A program made the translations under genes and the position numbers. The notes under the pieces are model-generated. The model was not told the DNA's origin and did not search any database. It saw nothing but the letters and a program-made list of their open reading frames with translations. A DNA stretch of 64,000 nucleotides from Streptomyces vietnamensis (GTDB lineage Bacteria; Actinomycetota; Actinomycetes; Streptomycetales; Streptomycetaceae). The DNA is taken from contig NZ_CP010408.1 in assembly GCF_000830005.1 (NCBI RefSeq), forward strand, positions 124,001-188,000. The letters run 5' to 3'. Positions within the stretch are counted from its first letter, which is position 1. Each line of letters opens with the position of its first letter. This document shows, piece after piece, positions 7,954 to 16,679 of this stretch.

Positions 7954-8930
7954 GCGGCGAGCTCCTCCGTCTGCTGCTGATCCATCGCTGCTTTGGCTTG
8001 CATCACTTCGATCGCGAGGGACTGGTAGTCCCCCGCCAGGGCGCTCATCGACCTACGCGCGGCCGGTTCGAGCGTCTTGCTCAGGCGCAGTTCCTGGGGC
8101 ACCTTGCCAAGCTTCCGGCAGGTCACGGCCGCAGCTTCGACATGCCGGATCGTCTGCTCGAAGACTGGCGCGGCACCCCGAAGGTCAGCGGACAGTTGGC
8201 TCTTGATGTCTTCCTGTACCCGCGTGGCGGAGGAGTTCGTCGCGAAGATGATGACTCCCAGGAGCCGGAGCACCGGGTTCAGGGCAACCGCCTGAGCGAA
8301 CCGTCTTGCGACCGTACGCAGGCCCTTTCGGGACGACGGGTCGGATTTCGTCGGGATCAGGACGCGGTGCCCCGCGACGAGGGCCTGGAGTTGGAGCGGT
8401 TCACACCCGGGTGCGACGTCGAGGATGATGACGTCATAGTCGTCGGCTACAGCATCGATGGCAGCCGCGTACATCGCTGTCCACGCGGCCTGCTCGTCGA
8501 GGTCGTCTGTGTGCCGCGCTGCGCGGCGCTGGCAGTACAGCTCCTCGACGACTTCTTCGAGTGCGGGACCGCCGGGGAGTACGAACAGGTTTGGGCGCGC
8601 TTCGCCGGTTGGAACGAGTGGCTTGCCGTCGAGAATGGCTGCGGCCTGCGCGCGTCCCCCGTCATCGAGGGGGCCTCCAGTGAAACCGAGGTCTTCCGCG
8701 TTGTTTCCCTGTTCGTCCAGCTCGGCCAGCAGCACCTTCAGCCCGAGCTTGGCCAGAGCGGCGGCGAACGCGGCGGCGGTGCTGCTCTTCCCGACGCCGC
8801 CCTTCCCGTTGACGATGACGATGACCTTGCTGATCAGCGGGCTGCCCTGAACGAGCTGGAGCCTGCGCCGCAGTGCAGACCGTGCTGCGGCAAGGTCCGC
8901 AAGCTCGAGCAAGCGTCGATAGTGAGGCAT
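7950..8930 (-). CDS. parA: Second ParA-type partition ATPase
   Basis: About 326 residues. The deviant Walker A motif is NGKGGVGKSST (about residues 41-51 from this start), followed by KVLLAELDEQGNNAEDLGF. The switch region DVIILDVAPGCEPLQLQAL and IPTKSDPSSRKG complete a ParA/MinD-type ATPase. ATG 8930 is used; two GTG codons 6 and 9 nt upstream are alternatives. The N-terminal 30 residues are helical, without a clear HTH. It is coupled to a ribbon-helix-helix partner. It differs clearly from the ParA at 4994, so this replicon has two partition systems or a partition system plus a ParA-like transfer/positioning ATPase. Confidence 0.87.
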   Translation of the reverse strand: MPHYRRLLELADLAAARSALRRRLQLVQGSPLISKVIVIVNGKGGVGKSSTAAAFAAALAKLGLKVLLAELDEQGNNAEDLGFTGGPLDDGGRAQAAAILDGKPLVPTGEARPNLFVLPGGPALEEVVEELYCQRRAARHTDDLDEQAAWTAMYAAAIDAVADDYDVIILDVAPGCEPLQLQALVAGHRVLIPTKSDPSSRKGLRTVARRFAQAVALNPVLRLLGVIIFATNSSATRVQEDIKSQLSADLRGAAPVFEQTIRHVEAAAVTCRKLGKVPQELRLSKTLEPAARRSMSALAGDYQSLAIEVMQAKAAMDQQQTEELAA

Positions 8931-8958
8931 ATGCACCACTTCTTACATAATCACGGCC

Positions 8959-8986
8959 TATGTGTGATGAATGACTGTATGTGTGG
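8959..8986 (-). promoter_or_regulatory. TATGTGTG direct repeats, putative operator
   Basis: TATGTGTGAT at 8959-8968 and TATGTGTGGT at 8978-8987 are spaced 19 bp, close to two helical turns, about 30-60 bp upstream of the second parA. A looser relative (ACATAATCAC) lies at 8945. The spacing suits an RHH-protein operator/centromere. Functional assignment is inference. Confidence 0.4.
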
Positions 8987-8989
8987 TGC

Positions 8990-9552
8990 CATGGGGGCTG
9001 TGCTCGCCGCGCCGTAGGACGGTGTGATTCCTCCAGCCGGCCCTGATCTATAGCGGTCCTCGGTGCACGGCGTCTAGCACGCTATATAGTCCGCTCCCTA
9101 GCGGAACCGCATGGCTCGAGCGTCTCATCGAGCGAAGGGGCTCCGTGCGGTGCTGCAGGGATGCATGACTCGCCGCACAGTTCCGGCTCACCTGACCTGA
9201 AGGGCAGAAGACAACCAGAAAGCGGTGTCCGCGGCGCCCGTGCAGTTGATGGCCTGGCCGACGGCAACGTCCGAGTGGCTCACAGCCACCGCGCGCCGAG
9301 GACCGAGAGCTCCTCTACATGCGCGAACACGAGCTCGGTATCCGTCATACGCTACTGATCGATCCGCAGGCCCGGCTTCTCAGCGTCCGAGCGAGCCCGG
9401 TCCATCTCGTACGAAACCGTCAGCCGGTTTCGGCTCCGCTTGGTAGTCGAAGGCACCGTGTACTGCCCAGTCTGCAACGAGCTGCTCCCTGCAGACCTGA
9501 GCCAGAGGCGGCATCGGCCGCCCTCCTGGAACCAGTGGCCGCTCCTCGTGGA
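8990..9552. other. Gene-free interval
   Basis: Several short open frames exist on both strands, but none shows a convincing ribosome-binding site, domain or consistent codon bias. The left part holds AT-richer elements (CTATAGCGGTCC and CTATATAGTCCGC) that may be promoter or operator relics of the adjacent parA. Confidence 0.4.
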
Positions 9553-9577
9553 GCCGGCGGCGGGACTCGCCGCCGGC
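9553..9577 (-). terminator. Terminator of the large membrane-protein gene
   Basis: Ten-bp perfect GC stem (GCCGGCGGCG / CGCCGCCGGC) with a 5-nt loop GGACT, about 50 nt past the stop codon at 9626. Confidence 0.7.
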
Positions 9578-9625
9578 CCTGTGGGTGTCCTTCGGATCGA
9601 GCCCGGCATGATGCGGGGGCAAGGC

Positions 9626-12292
9626 TTAGCCCTTCGGCTCAGGGGGCTGGGGAGCGGCGTCGGGTTCGGCGAGGAACTGCCAGATGCTGATCATGGCGAC
9701 GATCTGGGCGATGAGATAGGCGAACTGCAGGGAGTAGTAGCGCATCTGGTAGACGGACAGGAGGAGACCCATGCGGCTCTGCCAGTAGCGTCGCTCGGTG
9801 CGGAAGGTGTCGAAGTCCATCGCGATGCCGGTGACCGTCAGGACGAAGAGCATTGCTGACACCGCGAACGCCAGACCTGCGGTGCTCTCCTCTGTGAAGT
9901 GCAGGACCAGTCCGTCGGCGGCGACTGGCAGCGCGAACGCAAGGGTCACTGGCAGGGCTTTCGCCGCCCCTCGCTGCCCGGGAAGCTGACGCCACAGGGC
10001 ACCGAGCACGAAGGCAGCTCCGGTCCAGGTCGCGGCCCAGCTGACAAGTGACAGCAGGAGGCTGGGGACACCGAACTGATCGGAGAGGACCTCCGTCCAG
10101 CCCTCGCCACGGATGTGCCAGACCCAGATCATGAGGAAGGACGCGGGCACTGCAGGGACGAGAGACAGACGGGCGCACCGGCTGCCGTTGGCCCACCACG
10201 TGTCCCGCGGCCCCAGTGCCAGGGCAGCGTCCACCACGGAGACTTTCGCTGGAAGCCGGTCCGCGCCTCCCGGCAAGGGCGGGCTCGCAGGCCAGTTGTG
10301 CAGGTCGCTGAGGTTCTGTTCGAGATCGCTGCGTTTCGGAGGTACGTCACCGAACAGGCCCTGATCGAGGCGGCGCAGTTCTGCGTGGATCTCACGGTAG
10401 GAGCGGGACTTGTCGAGGAGTGCCGCCCGGCCGGCTGGGGCCACCACCGTCGCCAGGGAGTGCCCCGAACCTTCGAGGGGCTGTGAGAGGACGGAGCGCC
10501 CCGTGAACGGTGCCACAAACCCGTACAAGGCCAGCATGCCGAAGAGCTGCCACAGCACGGAGATCGTGCTGAAGCCGGCGACGTATCCGCCGGGCAATGT
10601 GCCCACCACTCCGAAGAAGGTGATGAAGAGCAGCCGGTCGGCCGGTTCTTCGAGGGGGGACACGGTGGTAGCTGAGCGCCATGCCCGCAGGACGGCGAGC
10701 ATCGCGATTGTTGTCAGCAGCCACAGGTACGAGGAGAGCCAGTCCTGAGCCCCGGGCACGGAGGACAGGGCCTCCCACACGAAGTCGTTCCAGTGATCGA
10801 GGCCGTACTCAGGGACTGTGCGGTCGCTGAGCCAGGAAGCCCGCTGCCAAGCTCGTTCCTCGGTGAGAACGAAGAAGGCCGATACGAAGATCGTCCAGGC
10901 CAGGATGGCCGGCCCGGCGAGGCGGAGTTTCAGAACCCGGTCGTTCCCTGGGAAGCGGCGGCTTCCGGGCAGCAGCCCCCCGTCCGTGGCCAGGCGCCAG
11001 GCGGCGGCCACCCATGCAAGCGAGCACAGGGAGAAGAGACAGAGGGACGCTGTCGCCGTGGCCGCAAGCGCGAGGCCGGATGCCTCGTGGCGCAGGTCGA
11101 ATGTGCCGGGCACCACCGCCACCAGCAAGGGCGGCACCGTCAGGCCAGCGAGCGCTGCCCAGGTACGGCGAGTCGGGCGCGCCACGAAGAGCAGCACGGC
11201 CACAAATGCGAGGGCGAAGCCGTGGTCGCGGAGGATTAGTCCGTTCCTCCAGAAGGCTTCGTTCCAGTGTTCCCCATACCGCTGAAACACCGCTCTGCCA
11301 TCTGTCAGCAGGGCAAGGAACGTGGACGCCACGGCCCATTGCGCGAGGTTCCGCAGTGTGCGGTCCTGCCGGGCAGTGGGAGGAGCGGGCCGCCTGCGGT
11401 AGAGGACAACCCCGCAAAGGAGAAGCACGCTGGTCACGATGCTGGCGATTATGTAGCCGCTGCGGTTCAGCAGCACGGCGCCCGGTCGATTGCTCTGAGC
11501 GCTCCAGGAACGCTGCCAGGAAGGCTTGAGTCGAACGGTCACCGCGGGGACCGGCTCGGTCGCGAGCGGCTTCTTGCCGGACTCCTGCTTCCCCTTTTCG
11601 GCCACCGACGCTTTGTCTGACGACGCTGGATGCCACAACAGTGCCGTGGCACCCTCGCCCCCGTCGGGCAACGGCGTTGCAGTCTCGGCGCCCGGGCCGC
11701 CGGGGTCCACCTTGATCTCGGTCCAGTGGGCGCCAGCGAGAGCGCGAGGCAGGAGAAGCCGGACCGTCCACCGGTCTCCGTCCGCGCGCACGCTCCAGAG
11801 GCCGGCGTGGACGGTGTCGTCCACGTTGACCCAGGTGTGCGCCCGGTCGACGACCGTCACCCCGCCGTCCTTCTCGGCCGTTACCAAGGGCGGGCCGTCG
11901 CGCCACTCGGACCAGCGCCGATACTGACCGTTGTGCGGAGGGCGGGTGATACAGGCCATCGCCCGGATGTACTCAGGACTTTCCTCGCTCAACAACAGGT
12001 GTCTGGCGAAGGGCCAGTCGGCGGGCACCTCGACGCGTAGTTCGGACCGTACCTTCGTGGACGTACGGTTTCCGTGCTCCAGCAGCACACCGGCGCTGAC
12101 GCTTGCCGTGGCCAGCTCCGTGGACTGGCACTCGTCCGCTGGGGCGGATGCAGCGGGGGGCGCGGCGGCGAACAGCAGCATGAGGAGCAGGACCAGGGCG
12201 ACCGTCGGCCTTCCCACCTCTGTCACGGCTCGTATGACACGGCTATGACCACTCAGCACAGAGCTTCCCCCCTTGGAATCCGCGAACGCCAT
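9626..12292 (-). CDS. Large multi-pass membrane protein
   Basis: An 888-residue protein. A signal-peptide-like segment (TVALVLLLMLLFAAAPPAASA) occupies residues about 30-50. An extracytoplasmic domain of roughly 220 residues follows, ending near NRSGYIIASIVTSVLLLCGVVLY. After this come about ten hydrophobic segments (for example FALAFVAVLLFVA, LCLFSLCSLAWVAAAW, YLWLLTTIAMLAVL, VSAMLFVLTVTGIAMDF). A soluble stretch at about 620-690 (SRSYREIHAELRRLDQGLFGDVPPKRSDL) interrupts the membrane region. It resembles Streptomyces-specific DUF-type membrane proteins, possibly DUF6185, though I cannot confirm the family. Function unknown; it is a single-gene unit with its own terminator. Confidence 0.75.
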   Translation of the reverse strand: MAFADSKGGSSVLSGHSRVIRAVTEVGRPTVALVLLLMLLFAAAPPAASAPADECQSTELATASVSAGVLLEHGNRTSTKVRSELRVEVPADWPFARHLLLSEESPEYIRAMACITRPPHNGQYRRWSEWRDGPPLVTAEKDGGVTVVDRAHTWVNVDDTVHAGLWSVRADGDRWTVRLLLPRALAGAHWTEIKVDPGGPGAETATPLPDGGEGATALLWHPASSDKASVAEKGKQESGKKPLATEPVPAVTVRLKPSWQRSWSAQSNRPGAVLLNRSGYIIASIVTSVLLLCGVVLYRRRPAPPTARQDRTLRNLAQWAVASTFLALLTDGRAVFQRYGEHWNEAFWRNGLILRDHGFALAFVAVLLFVARPTRRTWAALAGLTVPPLLVAVVPGTFDLRHEASGLALAATATASLCLFSLCSLAWVAAAWRLATDGGLLPGSRRFPGNDRVLKLRLAGPAILAWTIFVSAFFVLTEERAWQRASWLSDRTVPEYGLDHWNDFVWEALSSVPGAQDWLSSYLWLLTTIAMLAVLRAWRSATTVSPLEEPADRLLFITFFGVVGTLPGGYVAGFSTISVLWQLFGMLALYGFVAPFTGRSVLSQPLEGSGHSLATVVAPAGRAALLDKSRSYREIHAELRRLDQGLFGDVPPKRSDLEQNLSDLHNWPASPPLPGGADRLPAKVSVVDAALALGPRDTWWANGSRCARLSLVPAVPASFLMIWVWHIRGEGWTEVLSDQFGVPSLLLSLVSWAATWTGAAFVLGALWRQLPGQRGAAKALPVTLAFALPVAADGLVLHFTEESTAGLAFAVSAMLFVLTVTGIAMDFDTFRTERRYWQSRMGLLLSVYQMRYYSLQFAYLIAQIVAMISIWQFLAEPDAAPQPPEPKG

Positions 12293-12393
12293 GATGACGC
12301 AGGGGTACGCCGTGGGACACCCCTGCCCACGTGCCTACCCGCCTGGCGGATAGGCGGCACCGCCGCGGAGAGAACGTCACGCTCCACGGTCGA

Positions 12394-13152
12394 TCAAGGC
12401 TGAAGTCGGCGAGCGCTCCGGCACATATAGGTGCGCCGCGGTGTCGGCAGGTGGGGGAGGAGCTCCCACAGGGGAGACGAGCCGCTGGCCCATTCGTTCA
12501 GAAGACCGCGATCCACCAGATGCAGCCGCTGACTGCGGGCGAACTCCACTGCCGGAACGGTGAACCGGCCGTTGGTGACGAGGACGACGACGTCGCCGCC
12601 GTGGACGGGGCGACCGGTCCCGTTGAGGACATGAAGGTCCGGGCTGCCGACTGCAGCCCCGGCCGCTCCATCACGACGGTGCTTGCACTGGATAACCCAG
12701 CGGCGGCCTACGGGATCGGTCCCCTTGACGTCGGCTCCGTTGTCGCCGGCGCCGCCCACCCGGACGGCGTCGTGTGCGCCGTCGCGGCGCATCAGGTCTC
12801 GTACGGCTTCCTCAAACTCGGTGTGGTGCAGGCTGTCCAGGAAGCGGATGTCCCAGCACTCCGAGCGGCGGCGCCGCGTGGCCCAGGCAGAGGACCTACG
12901 TCGTCCGGCCTTCACCAGGAGCAGGCTCAACACTCCGGCGGCCAGGGCCGTGACGGCGATCGTGGCGATGATGGAGCCGTGGCGTTCAAGCCCCTGGCGG
13001 GCCTGTGGGAAGAGGACGGCCGCGAGCGCGACCGTCACCAGGACGCCGCCGGCGTCCATGCCCTGTGCCCGTCGTCGGCGGTGCGCGGGCCGACGCCCTC
13101 GTCCTGGGCGTCGTGGAGCAGCGGTGCGGGGGGAGTACCGACGTCCGGTCAT
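12394..13152 (-). CDS. Membrane-anchored Mrr-like restriction endonuclease, copy 1
   Basis: A 252-residue protein. ATG 13152 follows AGGAAGG at 7 nt; the frame is open upstream but that part is not used. Two hydrophobic segments lie near the N-terminus (AGGVLVTVALAAVLF and IIATIAVTALAAGVLSLLLV). The C-terminal half is a PD-(D/E)xK nuclease of the Mrr type: FEEAVRDLMRRDGAHD, then GGAGDNGADVKG and the catalytic strand WVIQCKHRR (D...QxK). Such proteins cleave DNA, often modified DNA. A near-identical copy sits at 24694-25455 with matching upstream DNA, so this is a segmental duplication. The upstream region carries GCTTGCCC repeats. Confidence 0.82.
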   Translation of the reverse strand: MTGRRYSPRTAAPRRPGRGRRPAHRRRRAQGMDAGGVLVTVALAAVLFPQARQGLERHGSIIATIAVTALAAGVLSLLLVKAGRRRSSAWATRRRRSECWDIRFLDSLHHTEFEEAVRDLMRRDGAHDAVRVGGAGDNGADVKGTDPVGRRWVIQCKHRRDGAAGAAVGSPDLHVLNGTGRPVHGGDVVVLVTNGRFTVPAVEFARSQRLHLVDRGLLNEWASGSSPLWELLPHLPTPRRTYMCRSARRLQP

Positions 13153-13261
13153 GGCCGGCCTTCCTGAAGCAGGGCACGGCGCCCGGCCCACCGGAAGGCC
13201 GGCGGGCAGGAGGCCGTCTCCCACCGGATGGTGGGAATCTCCACCCAGCCTCCTCACGGCG

Positions 13262-13314
13262 GCTTGCCCGAAGGCTTGCCCACTGCTCGAAGGGACGGAG
13301 GCAAGGGCTTGCCC
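13262..13314. repeat. GCTTGCCC repeats upstream of nuclease copy 1
   Basis: GCTTGCCC at 13262-13269, 13274-13281 (12-bp period) and 13307-13314. The same arrangement occurs upstream of nuclease copy 2 and of the gene starting at 1189. The whole 13153-13479 stretch has no other gene. Confidence 0.7.
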
Positions 13315-13479
13315 ACAGGGAGCCCCGCGCGCTCGGCCGTCATCGGGCCCGCGAGCGCGGCTGTTCTCACCGCTGCGACGGAGCGTTTCAGCTGGCGCCA
13401 TCCGCCAGACCGAGCGCTCAACCTTGAGCCGCGCTCACCGACCACGAAAAGCGCTTCGCGTACAACACCCGGCCTGTGC

Positions 13480-14574
13480 ATGATTCCCAACGTGCATGCA
13501 GACGGGGATCATGGCGGGCAGAGACGGTACTCGCTGACGGACGCGGGAAACGGCCATGTCTGGGGTGTCTGCGCCGAGGCAGAGGGGTTCTTTCGGGAAG
13601 CCCTCCGCGGGACGTATGAACTGTTCGGCTGGGTTCCTGACGGAGCCGAGGTGCGCGGCTGGGCCGGCAGCCGGGTGTGGCTGGTGCCGGAGGACAGGAC
13701 GCTCGATGCTTGGCTGCTGGAGGACGCGGAGAGCCTTGGACAGTACCCGGGAACGGACAGCCTCGTGCTCACCGGTCTGGACGACTACGAGGGCCCGCCC
13801 GAGGGACACCAGGGACCTGTCCGACTGCATGACGGGTACCGGTGGCTGGGTTCGTGCCGGGAGTTCGCCCGCGTCCTGCCGCCCGAGCACGTAGAACCTC
13901 CGCTCGTCCTGCAGGGACTCGCCCCGAGTGATCGACTACGACGGACACTAGCTACGGGCGCCCGGCGCCCGCTGGACCTGGAGGAGGTCTGCCTGGAGAT
14001 CCGGGACGACCGGGACGGACTGCTCACCGACCGGCTGCTGCGCCCCAAGGTCCGTACCTGGCAGCCGTCCTCCCGGGGTACAGGCCTGATTGATCTGGAA
14101 CTCGACGGATACCTCGCACCTGTACCGGGATACGCCCGGCCCGTCTGGGAGCGCTGGCTTGCCGGCCCGCCGGACGCCCCCGGCGCCTGGGCTGCGCTCG
14201 ATACCCGCCGGCGTGGGGCCTGGCTCGACCTTGTCCGGGAGCGGGGCTGTCGGCTCAAGTACCAGGACCGGAAGGCCGGGCACGCGTACGAGCTGGACGG
14301 CCGGCACGTCACGGACGAACCGGGCCTCTACCTGGCACTCGGCGAGGCCGTCAACGGGCCGGGCGGTTACTTCGGAGGCTGCCTGGATGCCCTCCTGGAC
14401 TGTCTGCGCGGCAACTTCGGCTACACCGCCCCCGCAACCCTGGTCTGGCGGGATGCTGCGACTGCACGCGGGTACCTGTCCCACGCCCTGGCGCCGGAGG
14501 GTGAGCAATACGATCTGGTCGCCCTGGTGATCGAAGCTCTGATCGAGGGCGGGATGCACGTGATCCTCACGTGA
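13480..14574 (+). CDS. Barstar-family protein with long N-terminal region
   Basis: A 364-residue protein. ATG 13480 is the likely start; no strong ribosome-binding site is visible and GTG 13492 is an alternative. The C-terminal 95 residues match the barstar fold: YELDGRHVTDEPGLYLALGEAV, then YFGGCLDALLDCLRG (the barstar GxxxDALWDCL signature), then YDLVALVIEALIEGGMHVIL. Barstar proteins bind and inhibit barnase-type ribonucleases. The N-terminal 250 residues are unassigned (GVCAEAEGFFREALRGTYELFGWVPD and several beta-rich stretches) and occur with barstar domains in Streptomyces. No barnase-like partner lies next to it, so it may neutralise toxins from other cells or loci. Confidence 0.75.
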   Translation: MIPNVHADGDHGGQRRYSLTDAGNGHVWGVCAEAEGFFREALRGTYELFGWVPDGAEVRGWAGSRVWLVPEDRTLDAWLLEDAESLGQYPGTDSLVLTGLDDYEGPPEGHQGPVRLHDGYRWLGSCREFARVLPPEHVEPPLVLQGLAPSDRLRRTLATGARRPLDLEEVCLEIRDDRDGLLTDRLLRPKVRTWQPSSRGTGLIDLELDGYLAPVPGYARPVWERWLAGPPDAPGAWAALDTRRRGAWLDLVRERGCRLKYQDRKAGHAYELDGRHVTDEPGLYLALGEAVNGPGGYFGGCLDALLDCLRGNFGYTAPATLVWRDAATARGYLSHALAPEGEQYDLVALVIEALIEGGMHVILT

Positions 14575-14659
14575 ACCAGCCGGGCCGCCAGAGGAGTGAC
14601 TCGAATGTCTTTATCTACGACTTTGGTTCTGGCACAACTTCTGTGGTGGCGAGCCGGCT

Positions 14660-14812
14660 AAGGACCGCGACACCGTGGAGCGCTGCATCAACAGGATTCG
14701 GGCCTGGCGGGGCCTGGCCACGCGCTACGACAAGAGACCCGACAGCTACATGGCAGGGCTCCAACTACGCAGCTCGATCACCTGGATGCGCAGCCTCGAC
14801 CCCGCCACGTGA
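14660..14812 (+). pseudogene. IS5-type transposase C-terminal remnant
   Basis: An open stretch of 50 codons ending at TGA 14810-14812 reads KDRDTVERCINRIRAWRG, then LATRYDKRPDSYMAGL and TWMRS. This is the characteristic C-terminus of IS5-family DDE transposases. No start and no catalytic core remain. It marks an old IS insertion between the barstar gene and the protease locus. Confidence 0.7.
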
Positions 14813-14832
14813 TGCACAACTCCAGACAAGCC

Positions 14833-15174
14833 CTAGAAGGCACGAAGCTCGACGCCGATCCCCATGCCGTCGAGGTCGCTTACGAGCCTCCAGTAAACGT
14901 CGCTCTCGTAGAAGCTCGCTGTATCGCCGTTCCCCTCAGCGGGGTCGATCTTGTCCATCTCGGGGACGTCGTAGGCCACCGTGTACCCGGCCTCCGTGTC
15001 GGTCCACTGGACCCGGACCACCATGTCCGCTGTGCCGATGTCGTAGTTGTCGTTCCCGTGGTTCTTAGCGATGTACTCAAACGGGTACGTGAACGTATAG
15101 CTGTCGTCCTTCTTGATCGACCGCAGGTAGTCCTGCTCGTTCTCGAAGCCATAGTTGTTCGACTCACTCCACAT
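14833..15174 (-). CDS. Small acidic protein or detached protease C-terminus
   Basis: A 113-residue frame from ATG 15174, rich in Asp/Asn/Tyr (YDIGTADMVVRVQWTDTEAG). The same frame stays open upstream to about 15330 (ADELFVDQGLGSVNSGRAAGHYAPF) without another start codon or a ribosome-binding site. It overlaps the end of the trypsin-like gene in a different frame. It may be a C-terminal extension of that protease separated by a frameshift. No family recognised. Confidence 0.45.
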   Translation of the reverse strand: MWSESNNYGFENEQDYLRSIKKDDSYTFTYPFEYIAKNHGNDNYDIGTADMVVRVQWTDTEAGYTVAYDVPEMDKIDPAEGNGDTASFYESDVYWRLVSDLDGMGIGVELRAF

Positions 15175-15244
15175 GAAAGGAGCATAATGCCCTGCAGCTC
15201 TGCCAGAGTTGACGCTTCCAAGGCCCTGATCTACGAAGAGCTCG

Positions 15245-16084
15245 TCAGCCGTGTTCGGACTGCCGGTAGAGGTCTTGGGCGAATGCGCCGAGAGCTGTTC
15301 CGTAGCTTGCGTCTGCGTCGCCGCTGACGTTCACCGCGACGACACTGCCCTCCGCCGGGTCGCCCGAAAGGTACGGGCCGCCACTGGCCCCCACTCCCAT
15401 GAGGCAGGGGACGCGCACCATCGTCTTGCCAGCTGCCCAGGTGGTGACGCCCGAGCAGTGCAGCACCCGGTCCGTGTACGGGTAGCCGAAGAAGTGCGCG
15501 GCCGTGCCGGGTTCCGCCGTGAACGATATGGGCTGGGCGTCGACGACGTCGGAGATGTTCCGCCCGTCGGCGCCGGGATTCATCTCCAGCATCGCGACGT
15601 CCCGACCGTACGCCTGCCAATCCTCGGCCATCCGTACCCGGCGCACCGTGAAGCCGCCGTGAGGCCCCGCACCGCCCTCATATCCCGGTACGAAGAAGAG
15701 GTTCTGATCCCAGGCAGCGGCCCGCGCGGGTGCTCCCCCAGTCGGTGTTCTGACACAGTGCGCGGCGGTGATCACGGTGCGGGTCCCGACGACGGTTGCC
15801 GTGCAGGCGCCCGAGCCGCCGCCGACCCCCGACGACGCGTACAGCCGGCCGACCGTACGGGCTATCGAGCCGCCGCCGGTCCAGGCTGGCTGGACCAGAT
15901 CGTCCTTGGCGTCCTGCCGGGCCACCTCGGCCATGCCGCCGCCAATCCAGTGAGCCGCGATCACGCGGCTGCGCTCCTCGGTAGTGGCACCGTCGTGAAC
16001 CACGATGCTCACTTCGGCCGGCGGTCTCCCCGTGCTGCCGGCCATCGTGCCCGGGCCACAGCCCAAGACCCCCGACAGGATCAA
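15245..16084 (-). CDS. Trypsin-like serine protease, lipoprotein-type N-terminus
   Basis: A chymotrypsin-fold protease of about 280 residues. The catalytic triad is visible: His in ITAAHC (about 109), Asp in GRDVAMLEM (about 162) and Ser in GVGASGGPYLSG (about 234). The frame continues upstream as a good lipoprotein signal (ARTGAAAATAALILSGVLGC), but no ATG, GTG or CTG occurs before the boundary at 16142. Only a TTG within the hydrophobic core is available, and this is the coordinate given. The 5' end is therefore probably truncated at the 17-bp repeat AGTGCCTGTTTCTGAAC. Expected to be secreted and lipid-anchored if expressed. Downstream, a second frame may be its lost C-terminus. Confidence 0.72.
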   Translation of the reverse strand: MILSGVLGCGPGTMAGSTGRPPAEVSIVVHDGATTEERSRVIAAHWIGGGMAEVARQDAKDDLVQPAWTGGGSIARTVGRLYASSGVGGGSGACTATVVGTRTVITAAHCVRTPTGGAPARAAAWDQNLFFVPGYEGGAGPHGGFTVRRVRMAEDWQAYGRDVAMLEMNPGADGRNISDVVDAQPISFTAEPGTAAHFFGYPYTDRVLHCSGVTTWAAGKTMVRVPCLMGVGASGGPYLSGDPAEGSVVAVNVSGDADASYGTALGAFAQDLYRQSEHG

Positions 16085-16141
16085 AGCGGCCGTGGCTGCC
16101 GCGGCCCCTGTACGTGCGTTCCCCGTGTGCTCTACACCCTC

Positions 16142-16158
16142 AGTGCCTGTTTCTGAAC
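16142..16158 (+). repeat. Left copy of 17-bp inverted repeat
   Basis: AGTGCCTGTTTCTGAAC here is repeated exactly, inverted, at 21665-21681. The two copies point inward and bracket 5.5 kb that holds the secreted protein, VanZ-like, transposase, RacP/RacO-like and Cys-rich genes. The left copy abuts the start-less protease gene, suggesting an element end. Confidence 0.5.
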
Positions 16159-16679
16159 CTCCGGCTGGCCGGGGCCGGTAGCCTGATCGCAGGTGGGCCG
16201 AGTGCGAAGCTGCTGACCGTCAGTCTCAGGCGGCTCCGGGCCCTGCAAACTCGTAGTCGATGCCGTGCCGACCGGTGAGAGCCACCAGAGCCGCATCAAC
16301 CTGGTCGAAGTGGCACAGCCTCACGGGACGCGGTGGCCGAAGAGGCGGTCTGCGGTGACCGGTTCTCACGAACCCGCACCGGCTCGGACGCCGATCACTA
16401 CCGTCGTGGCCATGGTGAAGGGGAAAACGGGCGCTTCTGGCCACTGATCGTCGTCCCTCTCGCAGCCTTCAGCTTCACCGTGATGTTCCGCACGTCACGG
16501 TGGTGGAGCACCGAGACCCGCCCCTACCTCCTGCGTACAAATACGGGCCGGTCAACGCATGGTTTTGGCCAGCGCTTGGGGCTTTCTTGATCAACTGTCG
16601 GTCTGCGTGATCTCATAGCTCCGCCGCCGTGACGTGATCACACCAACGGCGGCTTTCTTGTGACCTGGAGGGGATCCCC
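16159..16679. other. No intact gene; possible coding relic
   Basis: On the minus strand a frame ending at 16226 reads CHFDQVDAALVALTGRHGIDYEF, which looks protein-like but has no credible start upstream. On the plus strand nothing convincing is seen. Best read as a decayed gene end. Confidence 0.35.

Noticed and set aside
9440..9859. Open frame starting VEGTVYCPVCNELLPADL with a Cys pair
   Set aside because: It runs through the terminator and into the antisense of the large membrane-protein gene; a single CxxC is not enough.
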